Below the pieces are notes generated by a model that saw only the letters and a program-made list of their open reading frames with translations, had not been told where the DNA came from and searched no databases. Made by a program: the position numbers and the translations under genes. A DNA stretch of 64,000 bases from NCBI RefSeq assembly GCF_000002995.4, contig NW_025062478.1:3758001-3822000 (forward strand), in the 5' to 3' direction. Below are positions 50,889 through 62,489 of the stretch, piece after piece. This DNA comes from Brugia malayi. Taxonomy: Eukaryota; Nematoda; Chromadorea; Rhabditida; Onchocercidae. Each line of letters begins with the position of its first letter. Positions within the stretch are counted from its first letter, which is position 1.

Positions 50889-51431
50889 CTTCAATAAAAG
50901 TTTAATTTTTTTTAAAAAAAGAAAGAAAAAAAAACAAAAATTCATTTTTTTCAAATTGGAAAAAAAAAAATAAAACTTTATTTGAAATATTTTTTAAAGT
51001 GAATATAACATCAAACACAACAGAAAAAGAGAAAAAATTACGGAAATATAAATAATTTTAAAAAATAAAAAAAAAATTTAATAATTTCATTTTTATGCGA
51101 TTTGCAATTTTAAATTGATAATATTAAAATTTCAACAATTTTTATCTTTTTATTATTTTGTTTTTTTTTCTTGTAAATAAAAAAGATTTCTTTATTAAAT
51201 GGAAAATAATTGTTTTAGTGGGCAATTTCTTCCGCTATTTTGCCCGTTTTAATGATATTTATAATTAATTAAATGCTAATTAAATATCAATCAAAAGATT
51301 AAAACACTTTTTTTTTTAAATTTTTGTCTATTTTAATTGTAAGATTTTATAAATATATCGAAGAAGGAAATTAAAATTTGATATTGCATAGGAGATTAAA
51401 AAGGTAGTAAGAATAATATAATTTCTAATCA

Positions 51432-51613
51432 GTTACCTTATTTTTCATAAATTTCATTCAAATTAAATTTAGAAAAGTATGAAATGAAATTATTACAATT
51501 GATAGATTTCAAATGTAGAATTAATCATTAAAAGAAAATTAATTTTAAGATTAATTTTAAGCAACAAAATTTCTAAATTATTTTATGAGAAATTTTTGAT
51601 GTTAACAATAAAA
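51432..51613. repeat. Inverted copy of the 47345-47538 repeat core
   Basis: The reverse complement of this segment matches 47345-47538 almost base for base, including GTTAACATCAAAAATTTCTC and CATTTCATACTTTTCTAAAT. The main difference is an 11-12-bp insertion near 47385 in the other copy. The terminal inverted repeats of the 47317 element are not present here. Confidence 0.85.
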
Positions 51614-52901
51614 TTATAAATTTAAAAAAGTACAAGGAAATAAATTTTTTTTTTGAAAAAAAGAAAAATGAATGCAACAAGTAATCGATATTATAAATGA
51701 TATACTTTTTGTCGTATATTCATAGCAATCAAAAAAATTATATTTTAATTAAAATTCAAATAAGTAAAATTAATGAAATAATTTTTATTGTTAAAAAATT
51801 TATTCAAATTTTTAAATGAACAAAAAAGCTTCTTTATTAAATTTTAAATGGTTTAAAACAATTGTTGCAAATTTATTTTAACAATAAATCCTACGATTTC
51901 ATTTTTTTTTTTTTTTTTTTTTTTTTTTGAGACTGAAATATAATATTGAAATTATTGTTAAAACAAAAATAAATCAATGCTATGTGATTGTGATAAAATA
52001 AAACTATAAAAAACCACAAAAGTTATTTTGAAGAAAAAAAAAAGAAAAAAACGATAAAAAGGATAGAAAATTTTTTGTTTTTTATAAATTTACAAAAAAT
52101 TATGCAATCGATGAAAAAATATTACTCTAAGAAAGTAAAATATTAAATTTTTCAAATTTCAGAATTATTTCTTGACAGCAATAAAACTAAATTATGTAAA
52201 TTCGATTCTTTTTACGAACATAATTGAAATGATTTGATCAAATGATGACAAAAAAGTGTGAAATTAATGATTCATACAATTATTTCTTCTAATTAATTAT
52301 CAAAATTCCAAAGTTGAAATTCTAAAATTTATTTTTTTTTATGAACAAATGATATTTGATAATAGATTTATACATTTAAATTATGATATAATTAAATGAA
52401 AAATATCAAAAGTGATAGCAATCAGAAAAAAAAATAATGGTAATCACATAAATAAGATTTATTGAGAAGAATAATTTTTATCAATAAATATTTACTGATA
52501 AGAAATATTGATAATCATTAGAAAAGAATGCTAAAAACTGAAAGATTCAAAATAAGTAAAATTAATTAAATGAGTAATTGAGTAAAAAAAAAGCGTAAAT
52601 AATAATAAGATTAATTTCAATAAATAAAAGTTTTTAATTTTAAACATTTAATAAAATTCACAACAAATTTATTAATATTATTCAAACCTAAAATTCGAAA
52701 AAAAATAATATCAAAAAACAAAATATTTGTTACTAATAAATAAATTTTAAATGATTTTATAACGGAAATTATATGATTTATGAATGATTGTTATTATGAA
52801 TTGTTAATAAATTTTATAAAATAAGCAAAATTAAATGTATAAATGAGGAATAAAAATGATAAATAATAAAATGTAAACAATAAATAACAAAAAAAGGAAA
52901 A

Positions 52902-52952
52902 AGAAAGAGAGAGAGAGGGAGAGAAAGAGGAAGAGAGAGAGAGAGAGGGAAG
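52902..52952 (+). repeat. GA/GGGA microsatellite
   Basis: A purine-only tract of GAGAGAGAGGGAGAG and AAGAGG blocks. Confidence 0.85.
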
Positions 52953-55900
52953 AAAGTATTATTATTATTGATAAATTTTGCAAATGGCCGTCTATTTCAT
53001 TGATATGTAATTGAAATTTGTATTTAAATTTACTTACAAATATAAAATAACCTAATTTAGCTCTTTGAAATTTTGTTAAATAAAATTTTTATGCCTTAGT
53101 AATTAATTCCTTATTTTTGGAGAAGAAAAATTAGAAATTTTATTTTAAAAAAAATTTTTTTTTACTTTTAATTATAATTAGTAGATATTATTTCATTATG
53201 TGTCAAATGAAAATGCAAAAATATACGCTTATATTTTTTGTATATCTACAACAATAAGAATAGCATAACATAATACCATAACAATAACAATACAGCAAAT
53301 AAACAATAAACAATACAAATAAGAAAAATTAATAAACAAATAGCAAAATGTTATTCATTTATGTGTAATAATAAATAAATATTATGATTAAATTAGTTTT
53401 AATTGTATTAAGACACAATTATCATAAGTTTTCCTTTTTAAACAAAAGAAAAGAAAAAAATAAAATAAAACAAACAAATAAAATTATATTTGCAATTTAA
53501 AGAGAGAAAGAAAAAAACAAATTTTATGAAATTGAATATGAATGAATTATTTACTTAAAATGGACAAAAAAAATTATTCTTTTTATTAATAAATGGAATT
53601 ATTATTAATAAATGGAAAAAAAAGAAAATAAAATGCTGTAATATTTGGAAAAGATGAGTGAATGAATAGTAAACAAAAAGGTATTGGAAAAGTAAACATT
53701 TCAAAAAATTATTTGAAAACAAAAAAAGCAAAGTGTTTTTTTTTTGAACTAAAAATATTGTAAAAAATAAGAAAGAAAATGAAACTGTTTCGCTTTTTAA
53801 TATGCGATGATAATAAATTTTACATATTATTGTTATCAGTTACAACAATTTATTTTTAAATTATCAATTTAACTTATCCTTTAAATAAATTTTAAATTAA
53901 CACAATAATATTGACAGTGAATTTTTCAATTTTTTTAATATTAATTTTATTGCTATAAATTATTATTTAAATTTTCAGTGCGATAAATACTTACAAATTA
54001 TCATTTACTTATAAATAATGGTCTTATAATACAAATACTTATTAACTTTATTATGATAACAATTAGAATTCGCTTTTTTTTCATAAAGATAATCAATGAA
54101 ATCATTTTAAAAAAATGATTGTATTTTAATTATAATTTCATTTTGTTAAATTATTAAAGAGAGCTAATTTTTACACCAATTTTTTTTTAACAAAAAAAGT
54201 TTTTTTTCTTAAATCTTTTAATTTGAAATAATAAAAATTCAATTTAATAAGAAATAAAAAAGAAAAAAACAATAATTTTAATATTATTTTGATGCCAAAT
54301 TTAATTTCTCTTTCATTTATACCACTTTTTTTTGTTCGTTTAAATTTTATTGTAATCTGTTCCATACATATATTTTTTTTCTTCCCATTATCTGATTACA
54401 TTTGAAAAAAAAAAACATTAAACGAAATATTTTAAAACAAAATTAAATTGCATTGAAAAATTGATGCCAAATAGTTGACAAATATAAATACATCAAAAGT
54501 AGTTAGTTTAAAATGACCTCATTAATTCAATCTAATAATGATACTTTAATTATCTTAAAGCTTTTCACTTACTTTATTTCTTACCCAATTATCATTTTAA
54601 ATAATGATTTAAGAAATTTTAAAACTTTTAATTTCATTCATAATTAATTTCAAAAAAAAAACATTACTGAATATATTGTATTTTTATGCTCATTTATTTT
54701 TTAACTATTTGAAAATTACAATATTTTTCAAATAAAAAGAGAAAAAAATTTAAAATATTGACAGCAAATATTACTAAAAATGAAAGATTCGAAAAAGTGG
54801 AAGAGAATAATTTCAAAAGTAATCAAATGCAGCTAAAATTAGAAAAGATTTAAAAAATAAATTAGCAATGAAATGATTTGGATGAATTGTTTATTTTTAA
54901 ACTTTTTAGGATAGAATTGAAATGAATTCATGCTAAAATGGTAAACAAATTTTGGAATTATCTAAAGTTACATTTGCAATTTTAATTTTAATAAAATTAA
55001 CTTCGATTAATTAATAAGTATTTAGGTTAAATAATATTCATTATACGTTAAACAAATCAATTTTTGCTTGTTTCTTTTTTCATATTCTTAACTAAGCATA
55101 AAAATATAGCATAATTGCATAATTGATTACTTGAATAATTAATATAATTAACAATTTCTTATAATTTATTTTACAATATATTATTAATGGCAAGAATTAT
55201 TATTTAATTATTAAATATATCATTAATGATAAAGTTTTAGTGAATTTATCAATTTCATACATTAATATTTTACGCTGAAAATATTATTTATAAAATTAGT
55301 AAGAAAAAAAACATTAAAATATTCATTTTCCCTTTATCATTCATAAATGATAATGCAACATAATGATAACAGTGAGAGTATTAATTAATTATAACAATAA
55401 TAATAGTAATTATTAGTAACAAAACAATAACAAATAATAAATTAATAATAATATTAACAAAATAGCAACAAAACTAGTAAGTAATAATAAATTTTCAATA
55501 AATGTTCCCTCGAAAATGGAATTTGCAGTTTGTTCAACAAATGTATTTAATTGTTGAACAGGCACTTATCTCTCTTACACCTTCTTTTCTTCTACCTTTT
55601 TCAAGGACTTTTAAAATGTTGTCAATTACCCAAGCATCTAAATGGATATTTCTATCATTTGCACTTAAATAATAAATTCAAATATTTCGAATTTTACAAT
55701 TAATAATGAAGACATAAATAAAAGTGGGAAAAATCTTTTCATTAAGTCATACAATGAATATTTTCATCAATTTATAAATAATTTATAAAATGGAATGTAT
55801 GGAATATAATTTTTAGAAATAGTGAAAAAAAGAAAAATTTTTTTTGCCACTGCAAGTGAATGTTTTTTTTTTTGTCTGCAGAAAATGTATGCAAGTTATT

Positions 55901-56086
55901 TAAATTAATTAAATTTTAATCTGTTAAATGGTTGATTGCTTGATTAACCTTAATTTATGAAATGACAAGAGATTATTGAAATGCATTCAAATATGCATAA
56001 AAATTTTATAACTGATATTTAATTAATATGTATAAAATAATAGTTATTATATAAGAAAAAGTGATAAAAATCAAATTTAAGGTAAG

Positions 56087-56245
56087 AAATGATTACTGTT
56101 TAATGGAGTGATAACAAATGATTACTGTTTAATGGAATGATAACAAATGATTACTATTTAATGGAGTGATAACAAATGATTACTGTTTAATGGAATGATA
56201 ACAAATGATTACTATTTAATGGAGTGATAACAAATGATTACTATT
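56087..56245. repeat. 29-bp tandem repeat, five copies plus a partial
   Basis: The unit AAATGATTACTGTTTAATGG plus AGTGATAAC starts at 56087, 56116, 56145, 56174, 56203 and 56232. Copies alternate between GGAG and GGAA and between TGTTT and TATTT, suggesting a two-unit (58-bp) higher-order period. Confidence 0.9.
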
Positions 56246-56390
56246 GATAACATTTATCAATAAATGTTAATTTTGATTTACTAAATCAAAAATATATTTC
56301 ATTTTGTATGATATCGTAAAATGTTTGTTTGATATCACATCAATAAATTTAATTGCCAATATATTTCGATCATTTCGGCATAAACTTTGC

Positions 56391-56455
56391 TCTCTCTCTC
56401 TCTTTCTCTTTCTTTCCCCTTCTTTCCTTCTTATTCTCTCTCTCTATCTCTCTGT
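56391..56455 (+). repeat. (CT)n microsatellite
   Basis: CTCTCTCTCTTTCTC and CTCTCTCTATCTCTC blocks; this tract has pyrimidines, not purines, on the plus strand, unlike most others in the window. Confidence 0.9.
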
Positions 56456-56883
56456 TTTTCTATTCATAAAGAAATCATGAATTAAATTCAAAGAAAAAAA
56501 TGATAAAGATAACAAAAATTACAACAAGCCACAAAATTAAAGCAACGAAAAATAAAAAAAAAAAAACTGGTTTAAATTTTATTTATTTAAATTGAAATGA
56601 ATAAAAAAAAAAAACTGAATTAATTATTTTAATTAGCCTTTGTTAGGCATATTATAACAATTTCATTCTTCTAATTTTAACTAATTTTTTTTTATTGACA
56701 GGAAAATATTATTCATTTGAAGTGAAAAATTGGAAATTGTTGCAATATCCGGAAAATGAGAAAACCGGTTAAAAGTAAAGCAAAAAAATATTAGCAAATT
56801 TTTAGCATAATAAATCAAAGAATGAAATTTTTGACTAATAATTGCAACGTTGGAAAGAAATAAAAAGACGAAGGACAAGTAAG

Positions 56884-56943
56884 ATTTATCTGGATTTATC
56901 CGGATTTATCGGGACTTATCAGGATTTATCGAGGTTTATCTGG
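56884..56943. repeat. 10-bp tandem repeat, six copies
   Basis: Six near-identical decamers of the type GATTTATCTG occur in a row, with G/C substitutions at the last two positions. The array is GC-richer than its surroundings. Confidence 0.85.
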
Positions 56944-57429
56944 TAGAAAATCAACAAAATAATTTTAGGAATTAATTTCGTCTTTCTTCACTAATAAGAA
57001 CGGAAAATGGAGAATGTTCATTTGAGAAAAAGGAAAAAAAAATTGAAATTAATTAATTCGAATTTGGAAGTAAATAAGCCGAAAAAATGTAGAAAGAAAA
57101 TGAAAATAGGAAAAAGGGAGAGAGAGAAAAAGAAAAAGAGAAGAGTAGTCTTTTTTGAGTATTATTGTTTAATTAAAATAAATTCGCAAAAAAATTTAAA
57201 TAAATTAAATGAGGCAGGGCGAGAGAGAAAGAAAAGAGAGAAAAAGAGTTTTTGTTACGGTGAATTATATTAATTTTACATATAAGCAAAGTATTGATTG
57301 TTATAGTATGAAACTGAGGAAAAGTAAATAAAAAACAATGATAGAGAGAGAGGGAGAGGAAGATGGGGAGAGAGAGAAAGAGAGAATATTCGTTTTTTTT
57401 TTTCAATTTTCAAAATTAACTTTGGATTA

Positions 57430-57612
57430 ATGAACGAATGAATGAATGAACGAATGAATGAATGAATGAATGGATGAATGAATGAATGAATGAATGAATG
57501 AACGAATGAACGAATGAATGAATGAACGAATGAACGAATGAATGAATGAACGAATGAATGAATGAATGAATGAATGAATGAATGGATGAATGAATGAATG
57601 AATGAATGAATG
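57430..57612. repeat. (GAAT)n tetranucleotide repeat
   Basis: About 45 copies of GAAT with sporadic GAAC and GGAT variants. An open frame repeating HSFI on the minus strand is a by-product. Confidence 0.95.
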
Positions 57613-59361
57613 CATTAATTAATTAACTAATTCATAAGATGATCAAACCGGTCTGATTAATTAGTTTTTTCTTTAAAAAATGAAAAAACATTAATTTAAT
57701 TGTCCATTTTAGCATTCTATCTGCGGTAAAGAAACGCAAGAAAAAAGTGAAAAAATGAAATTGAAAAATTAAAATTTAGAAGTTTTTGCTTTGCTTTTTA
57801 AACTTTTGCGATTTTTTTTTTGGCTCTTTTTTCGTTTCTTTCGTTTCTTTTTGCTTTTTTTTTTTTGTTTTTTGTTTTTTGAGTGAATTTGTCAATTAAA
57901 AATTTAAAAATTGATGGACTTTTAAGTAAAACTTTTATTTTACAAAATTTCATTTATGTCAATTTTTCGCCATTCTTTTATGAAAATAAAAAAATGGCGA
58001 AAAGAAATAGAAATAAAATTGGTATTCATAGTAAATGATTGCATATTTGGTGCAAAAAGAAAAATGGAAAATGCTTTGAAATTGAAATATTATTTCCTTT
58101 TTATTCTAATTCTTTCCTTTTTTTCTCTCCCAATTAATACTTTTGTAATCATTTCATTCGATTTCGAATATGACCTATGACATTATGAGAGGCATACAAT
58201 AATTTGTGATAAATTATTCATTGAACGAAATATGCATTAAAGTGCAAAATTAAAGTATAAATTGAAATTATCGAAAATGAAATAAATTTTAATTGTTATA
58301 TGACAAAATTGCATATGCACATGAATTAAAATGAAAATAATAATATTTAAAATAGTATTAGCCTAAAAATAATAATAAATAATTTGATTCAAATGAAAGC
58401 AACAATATATTAAATATGAAAAATAATAATCAGCGATTAAAATAGAAAATTTATAAAGTTGTCAAAATTTTGATTAAAACAAATTGAGAATTAAACATAA
58501 TCAAATTTGAATTATCATTTTTGAATTAAGTTAAATTTCATTTTGAGTTAAATTTCATATCTTTTATTCTTTTCCGAATAAAATGAATGCAATCATAATA
58601 GCATCATTAATTAATTGTAATCAATTAGTAAAATTAATTGATTCCATACTTTATGGAATTATAATATTTAAAAGCCGGCAATTAGGTGGAAAAATTGTTT
58701 ATTCATTCCGAAAATTTAACTAATTTAAAATATCTCAATTGAAATTACATTTAATTAGTAAAATTAAATTTACTTTAAGATTAAGATTAAAACTTCGGTA
58801 ATCCAAACGAAATTTTTCATTGGAAATTATTCACAAATGAAAGTATTCATTAGTTCAAAGTTTCAAAAAAGATAAGTTTAAAAATTTACCAGAAATTTAG
58901 ATGGATTAAGTTTATTGTAAAATATTTGAAGCATATATAAGGAAGAATAAAAGCAAAAAAAAAAAAATGAAATTATAATTAAAGCCTCTATAAATTTAAT
59001 TTTTTTTTTTTTTAATTGGGATTACTTAAACTTTAAGCTTAATTTTTTATTTTAAATTATTTTATTACAATTAACAATTATTTTATCAAATATACATACA
59101 TTAATTATCTAAAATTCTATTTTTGTTGCAATTTCTAAAAAATAATTTAGTAAATTAATTAGTTAAAACAGACAAAATGATAAATTTATTTGGGAAACAA
59201 AAAAAAGTGCCAAATGTATGAGCCAAGAAAAGCAAAAGATTTATTACGGAGAATAGTTGGCTACAGCTGTGCTATCAGAAAAAAAAAGAGAAAGAAAATA
59301 TGAAAGGAAAAAAAGTGATGCAAATTTTTTTTTGAAAAGATTTTTTTCTTAGAAAAAAAAA

Positions 59362-59390
59362 GAGAGAGAGAGAGAGAAAGAGAAAGGAAT
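59362..59390 (+). repeat. (GA)n microsatellite
   Basis: A short run of GAGAGAGAGAGAGAGA followed by AAGAGAAAGG. Confidence 0.85.
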
Positions 59391-61586
59391 GAAATTGATA
59401 AGAAACTAAATTTTAGCTAACAACAAATGATAATAAAGAAGTATATATAAAGTGAGGACAAGAAAAAGTTTTAATACTAAATTAGCCAAGTAAGAATTGG
59501 CTTGATAAAAAAGTATTGATTAAGTAAAATGAAAAGTTGTAACTTACTTTTTTCATTTTTATTTTTTTCTTTTTTTTATATTATTGAAGAATTTAAAAGT
59601 CACAAAAAAATCGAGGAATAAAATTTTTTGATTGAAAATTAAAATTATAATTTGTAATTTAAAATAAAAAAAAAGTATTTTATATTGAAAATTTTTGAGA
59701 AAAAAGAACAGTAAGCAAATAAATTGTAAATACATAATAGAAAATTGGTATTTATTAATGTTCATTGTAAAAAAGGAGAAAATGAAAATTTAAAAACATA
59801 TCTTATAAATTTTTAATTTTATTTTTTATTAAAAACAAATAAATAAATAAAATTGATAACTAAAATTAGAACGATCGGAAAAATAAGAAATTACCTTATT
59901 ATTGCTAATATAAAAATAATGTTAAAATTCAAATAAAATTATAGAAAAACATATCTTAAATTTTCAAAGATTTCATTTCAATCTTTAAAATTTCAAAAAA
60001 AAAAAAATCATTTCAATCATTTGGGAAGGCACCAAAAAGAGAAAGAAGATGTAAAAAAAAAATGGAAAAACATTGATTTGTTGATGAAATTTTGAAGGAC
60101 AATTTGATTCGATCCGATGATACAACTACCAATTCATCAACAATAATTCTTATAAAAAGGAACGGAAAAAAAAATAAATAAATAAATAAAAAAAAATAAA
60201 AAGAAATTTTCTACAGAAAATTATCCAACAATAACGATAATAATTGATTGAATGAAACTGAAAAAATTTGAAAAAAAAAATGCACAAATTATACATTTTT
60301 AAATGAAACAAAAAAAATGAAAAAAAAATAGAAACAAAGGAAAAAGGGGAAAAAAATATTAGATTACATACAATGAAAAAAAATTTATAAATTTAAATTT
60401 AGATTTAAACTTAACATTTATGTGAGACTAATATTTGAATAAAAGCTGAAATTATTATCAAAATGGATGATACAATTTTTAAATGTTTAAATTTTAAATT
60501 TGAATGTATAATACTGCATATACTGATAAAATTTCCATGTGGTTTTTAAGTAAAAAGAAAAGAAATAATAATAAAAAATGGAAGAAATGAATAAATAAAT
60601 GGATTAATTTATGATATTATAGATAAATAAATGAGTAATGAGTATATATGTTATACTTAATTAAGAAATATAATATTAAAATATTTGAAATTTATGAGAA
60701 AACAAAAGAAAGGTGGGAAAAAAGGGTAGCAGAAAGATTTTTATTAATTAAATATATAATCTGAATTAAAAAAAATATATACTGGAAAATTTAAATAATG
60801 TTTTCATTTTGTTTTATTTTAAGATCCGCTTTTTTCTTTTAAACGCATTATTAATTAAAAAATTAATATGTAATATATTCATTACTCATTTATTTCTGGT
60901 AAAATTACATAGTCAATAAAATATTTTTAGGGTAAAAATAAGTAAAATACGCATAAAATTGTTATAAATCTTTTGAAATTGTTACTTAAAGACTGATTAA
61001 TGAAAAAAAAAGAAAAATACTGTTACTTAAATAATGAAATTATTTACGTATATATAAGTTTATTTATATATAAGTTTTTTATATAAGTTTAAAACAGTTT
61101 GAGAATTATAATTTGAAAAGTTAACACTTTGCACATCTGAAAATGATGTATAATTTGATGTATATTTAGAGACAAAATTTGAAATTATGAAAAAAAAAAT
61201 GAGGAATTGAATGAAATAACAATAATATAAATAATTTGACAATTTACTTGTAAAAATTGAATAAGTAAACAGGTTTAAAATTATTTGATTTGCTTTCAAA
61301 GTTAAAAAAAAGCAAAAAAAAAAAAATTTCACAAAATTTAATAATTATATAAATTGAAGTTAAAAATAAAATATCATTTTTATAATAACTATTTTTTTCT
61401 AGTAAATAGATAATGAAAATAATAACAATTACATATGGAATGAATATTTAATGGAAACCAAAAATTACAATTAAAATGTCAAATTTTTATAGAAATAAAT
61501 AACCTGAAATAATGGAATTACATTTTAATATCAAAAAAATAATAATAATAACTGAAAAAAAAAGGAATGAAATAGAATTAAATAAG

Positions 61587-61649
61587 ACGGAACGGAATGA
61601 AATGGAAACGGACGGAACGGAATGAAATGGAAACGGACGGAACGGAATT
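61587..61649. repeat. 25-bp tandem repeat, 2.5 copies
   Basis: ACGGAACGGAATGAAATGG plus AAACGG is repeated at 61587 and 61612, with a partial third copy at 61637. It is unusually GC-rich for this region and abuts the candidate exon at 61655. Confidence 0.85.
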
Positions 61650-62034
61650 ACTACCTGTATTTCTGAAAGATAATGAAACATTATTAATGCCATACTAATG
61701 CAATGGAAAAATCAGGAAAAATGAAGATAAAACGGAATAAAAAATGATTTTTACCGGATCATTTAGATTATAAACTATTATTTGCATTCTGCAGCAGAAA
61801 AAAAAAAATAATAATAATTAAGCATGAAACGGAACGGAAACCATATTAAGTATATTGTTAATTTACGATTATTATTAATTACTCTATGAGAAAATAATCA
61901 TAAAATTGAAGTGAAACCGAATGAAATGAAATTTTTATTTTGCATTTGTGGAAAAAAATAATAATTGAAAACGGATTAAGAATAAAAGCATGCAAAAATC
62001 AATAATTCAAAACTTTATGCATTTTTTTTTTTGT

Positions 62035-62489
62035 AAAATCATCATATCACTTATATTTTTTAATTTTAATTGAGTAAATAGAATTATTTATTGTTTAAAA
62101 TCATCATATCACTTATATTTTTTAATTTTAATTGAGTAAATAGAATTATTTATTGTTTAAAATCATCATATCACTTATATTTTTTAATTTTAATTGAGTA
62201 AATAGAATTATTTATTGTTTAAAATCATCATATCACTTATATTTTTTAATTTTAATTGAGTAAATAGAATTATTTATTGTTTAAAATCATCATATCACTT
62301 ATATTTTTTAATTTTAATTGAGTAAATAGAATTATTTATTGTTTAAAATCATCATATCACTTATATTTTTTAATTTTAATTGAGTAAATAGAATTATTTA
62401 TTGTTTAAAATCATCATATCACTTATATTTTTTAATTTTAATTGAGTAAATAGAATTATTTATTGTTTAAAATCATCATATCACTTATA
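62035..62489. repeat. 62-bp tandem repeat, seven full identical-looking copies plus a partial
   Basis: The landmark TCATCATATCACTTATATTT recurs at 62039, 62101, 62163, 62225, 62287, 62349, 62411 and 62473, always 62 bp apart. By eye the seven full units show no substitutions. The last partial copy diverges after TCACTTATA. Confidence 0.95.

Larger units (their letters stand above)
53038..61788 (-). other. Candidate upstream exons for the large minus-strand gene (weak)
   Basis: Four minus-strand segments have acceptor and donor dinucleotides and compatible phase. 61788-61755 is preceded by CTGCTGCAG and reads MQIIVYNLNDP before GTAAAA. 61694-61655 reads YGINNVSLSFRNT. 55637-55596 reads AWVIDNILKVLEK before GTAGAA. 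53051-53038 is only 14 bp and precedes a consensus GTAAGTAAA donor. Joined in this order they lead in frame into the ATG exon at 50888. The first could be a spliced-leader acceptor one base before a start codon. Exons this short in AT-rich DNA arise by chance, so this is only a hypothesis. Confidence 0.25.

Noticed and set aside
51212..51250. Minus-strand KTGKIAEEIAH frame with a GGGCAA...TTGCCC hairpin
   Set aside because: No splice acceptor is adjacent and no donor precedes the stop. Most likely a short palindrome in non-coding DNA.
52981..53030. Minus-strand frame reading FQLHINEIDGHLQNLS
   Set aside because: It is open and slightly GC-richer, but it lies after a consensus GTAAGT donor and ends in a GA/CT microsatellite without a donor.
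57007..57273. Lys/Arg-rich 88-codon plus-strand frame
   Set aside because: Its composition mirrors A/G-rich DNA, with no domain pattern and no splice or expression evidence.
57427..57615. HSFI-repeat open frame on the minus strand
   Set aside because: By-product of the (GAAT)n tetranucleotide repeat.
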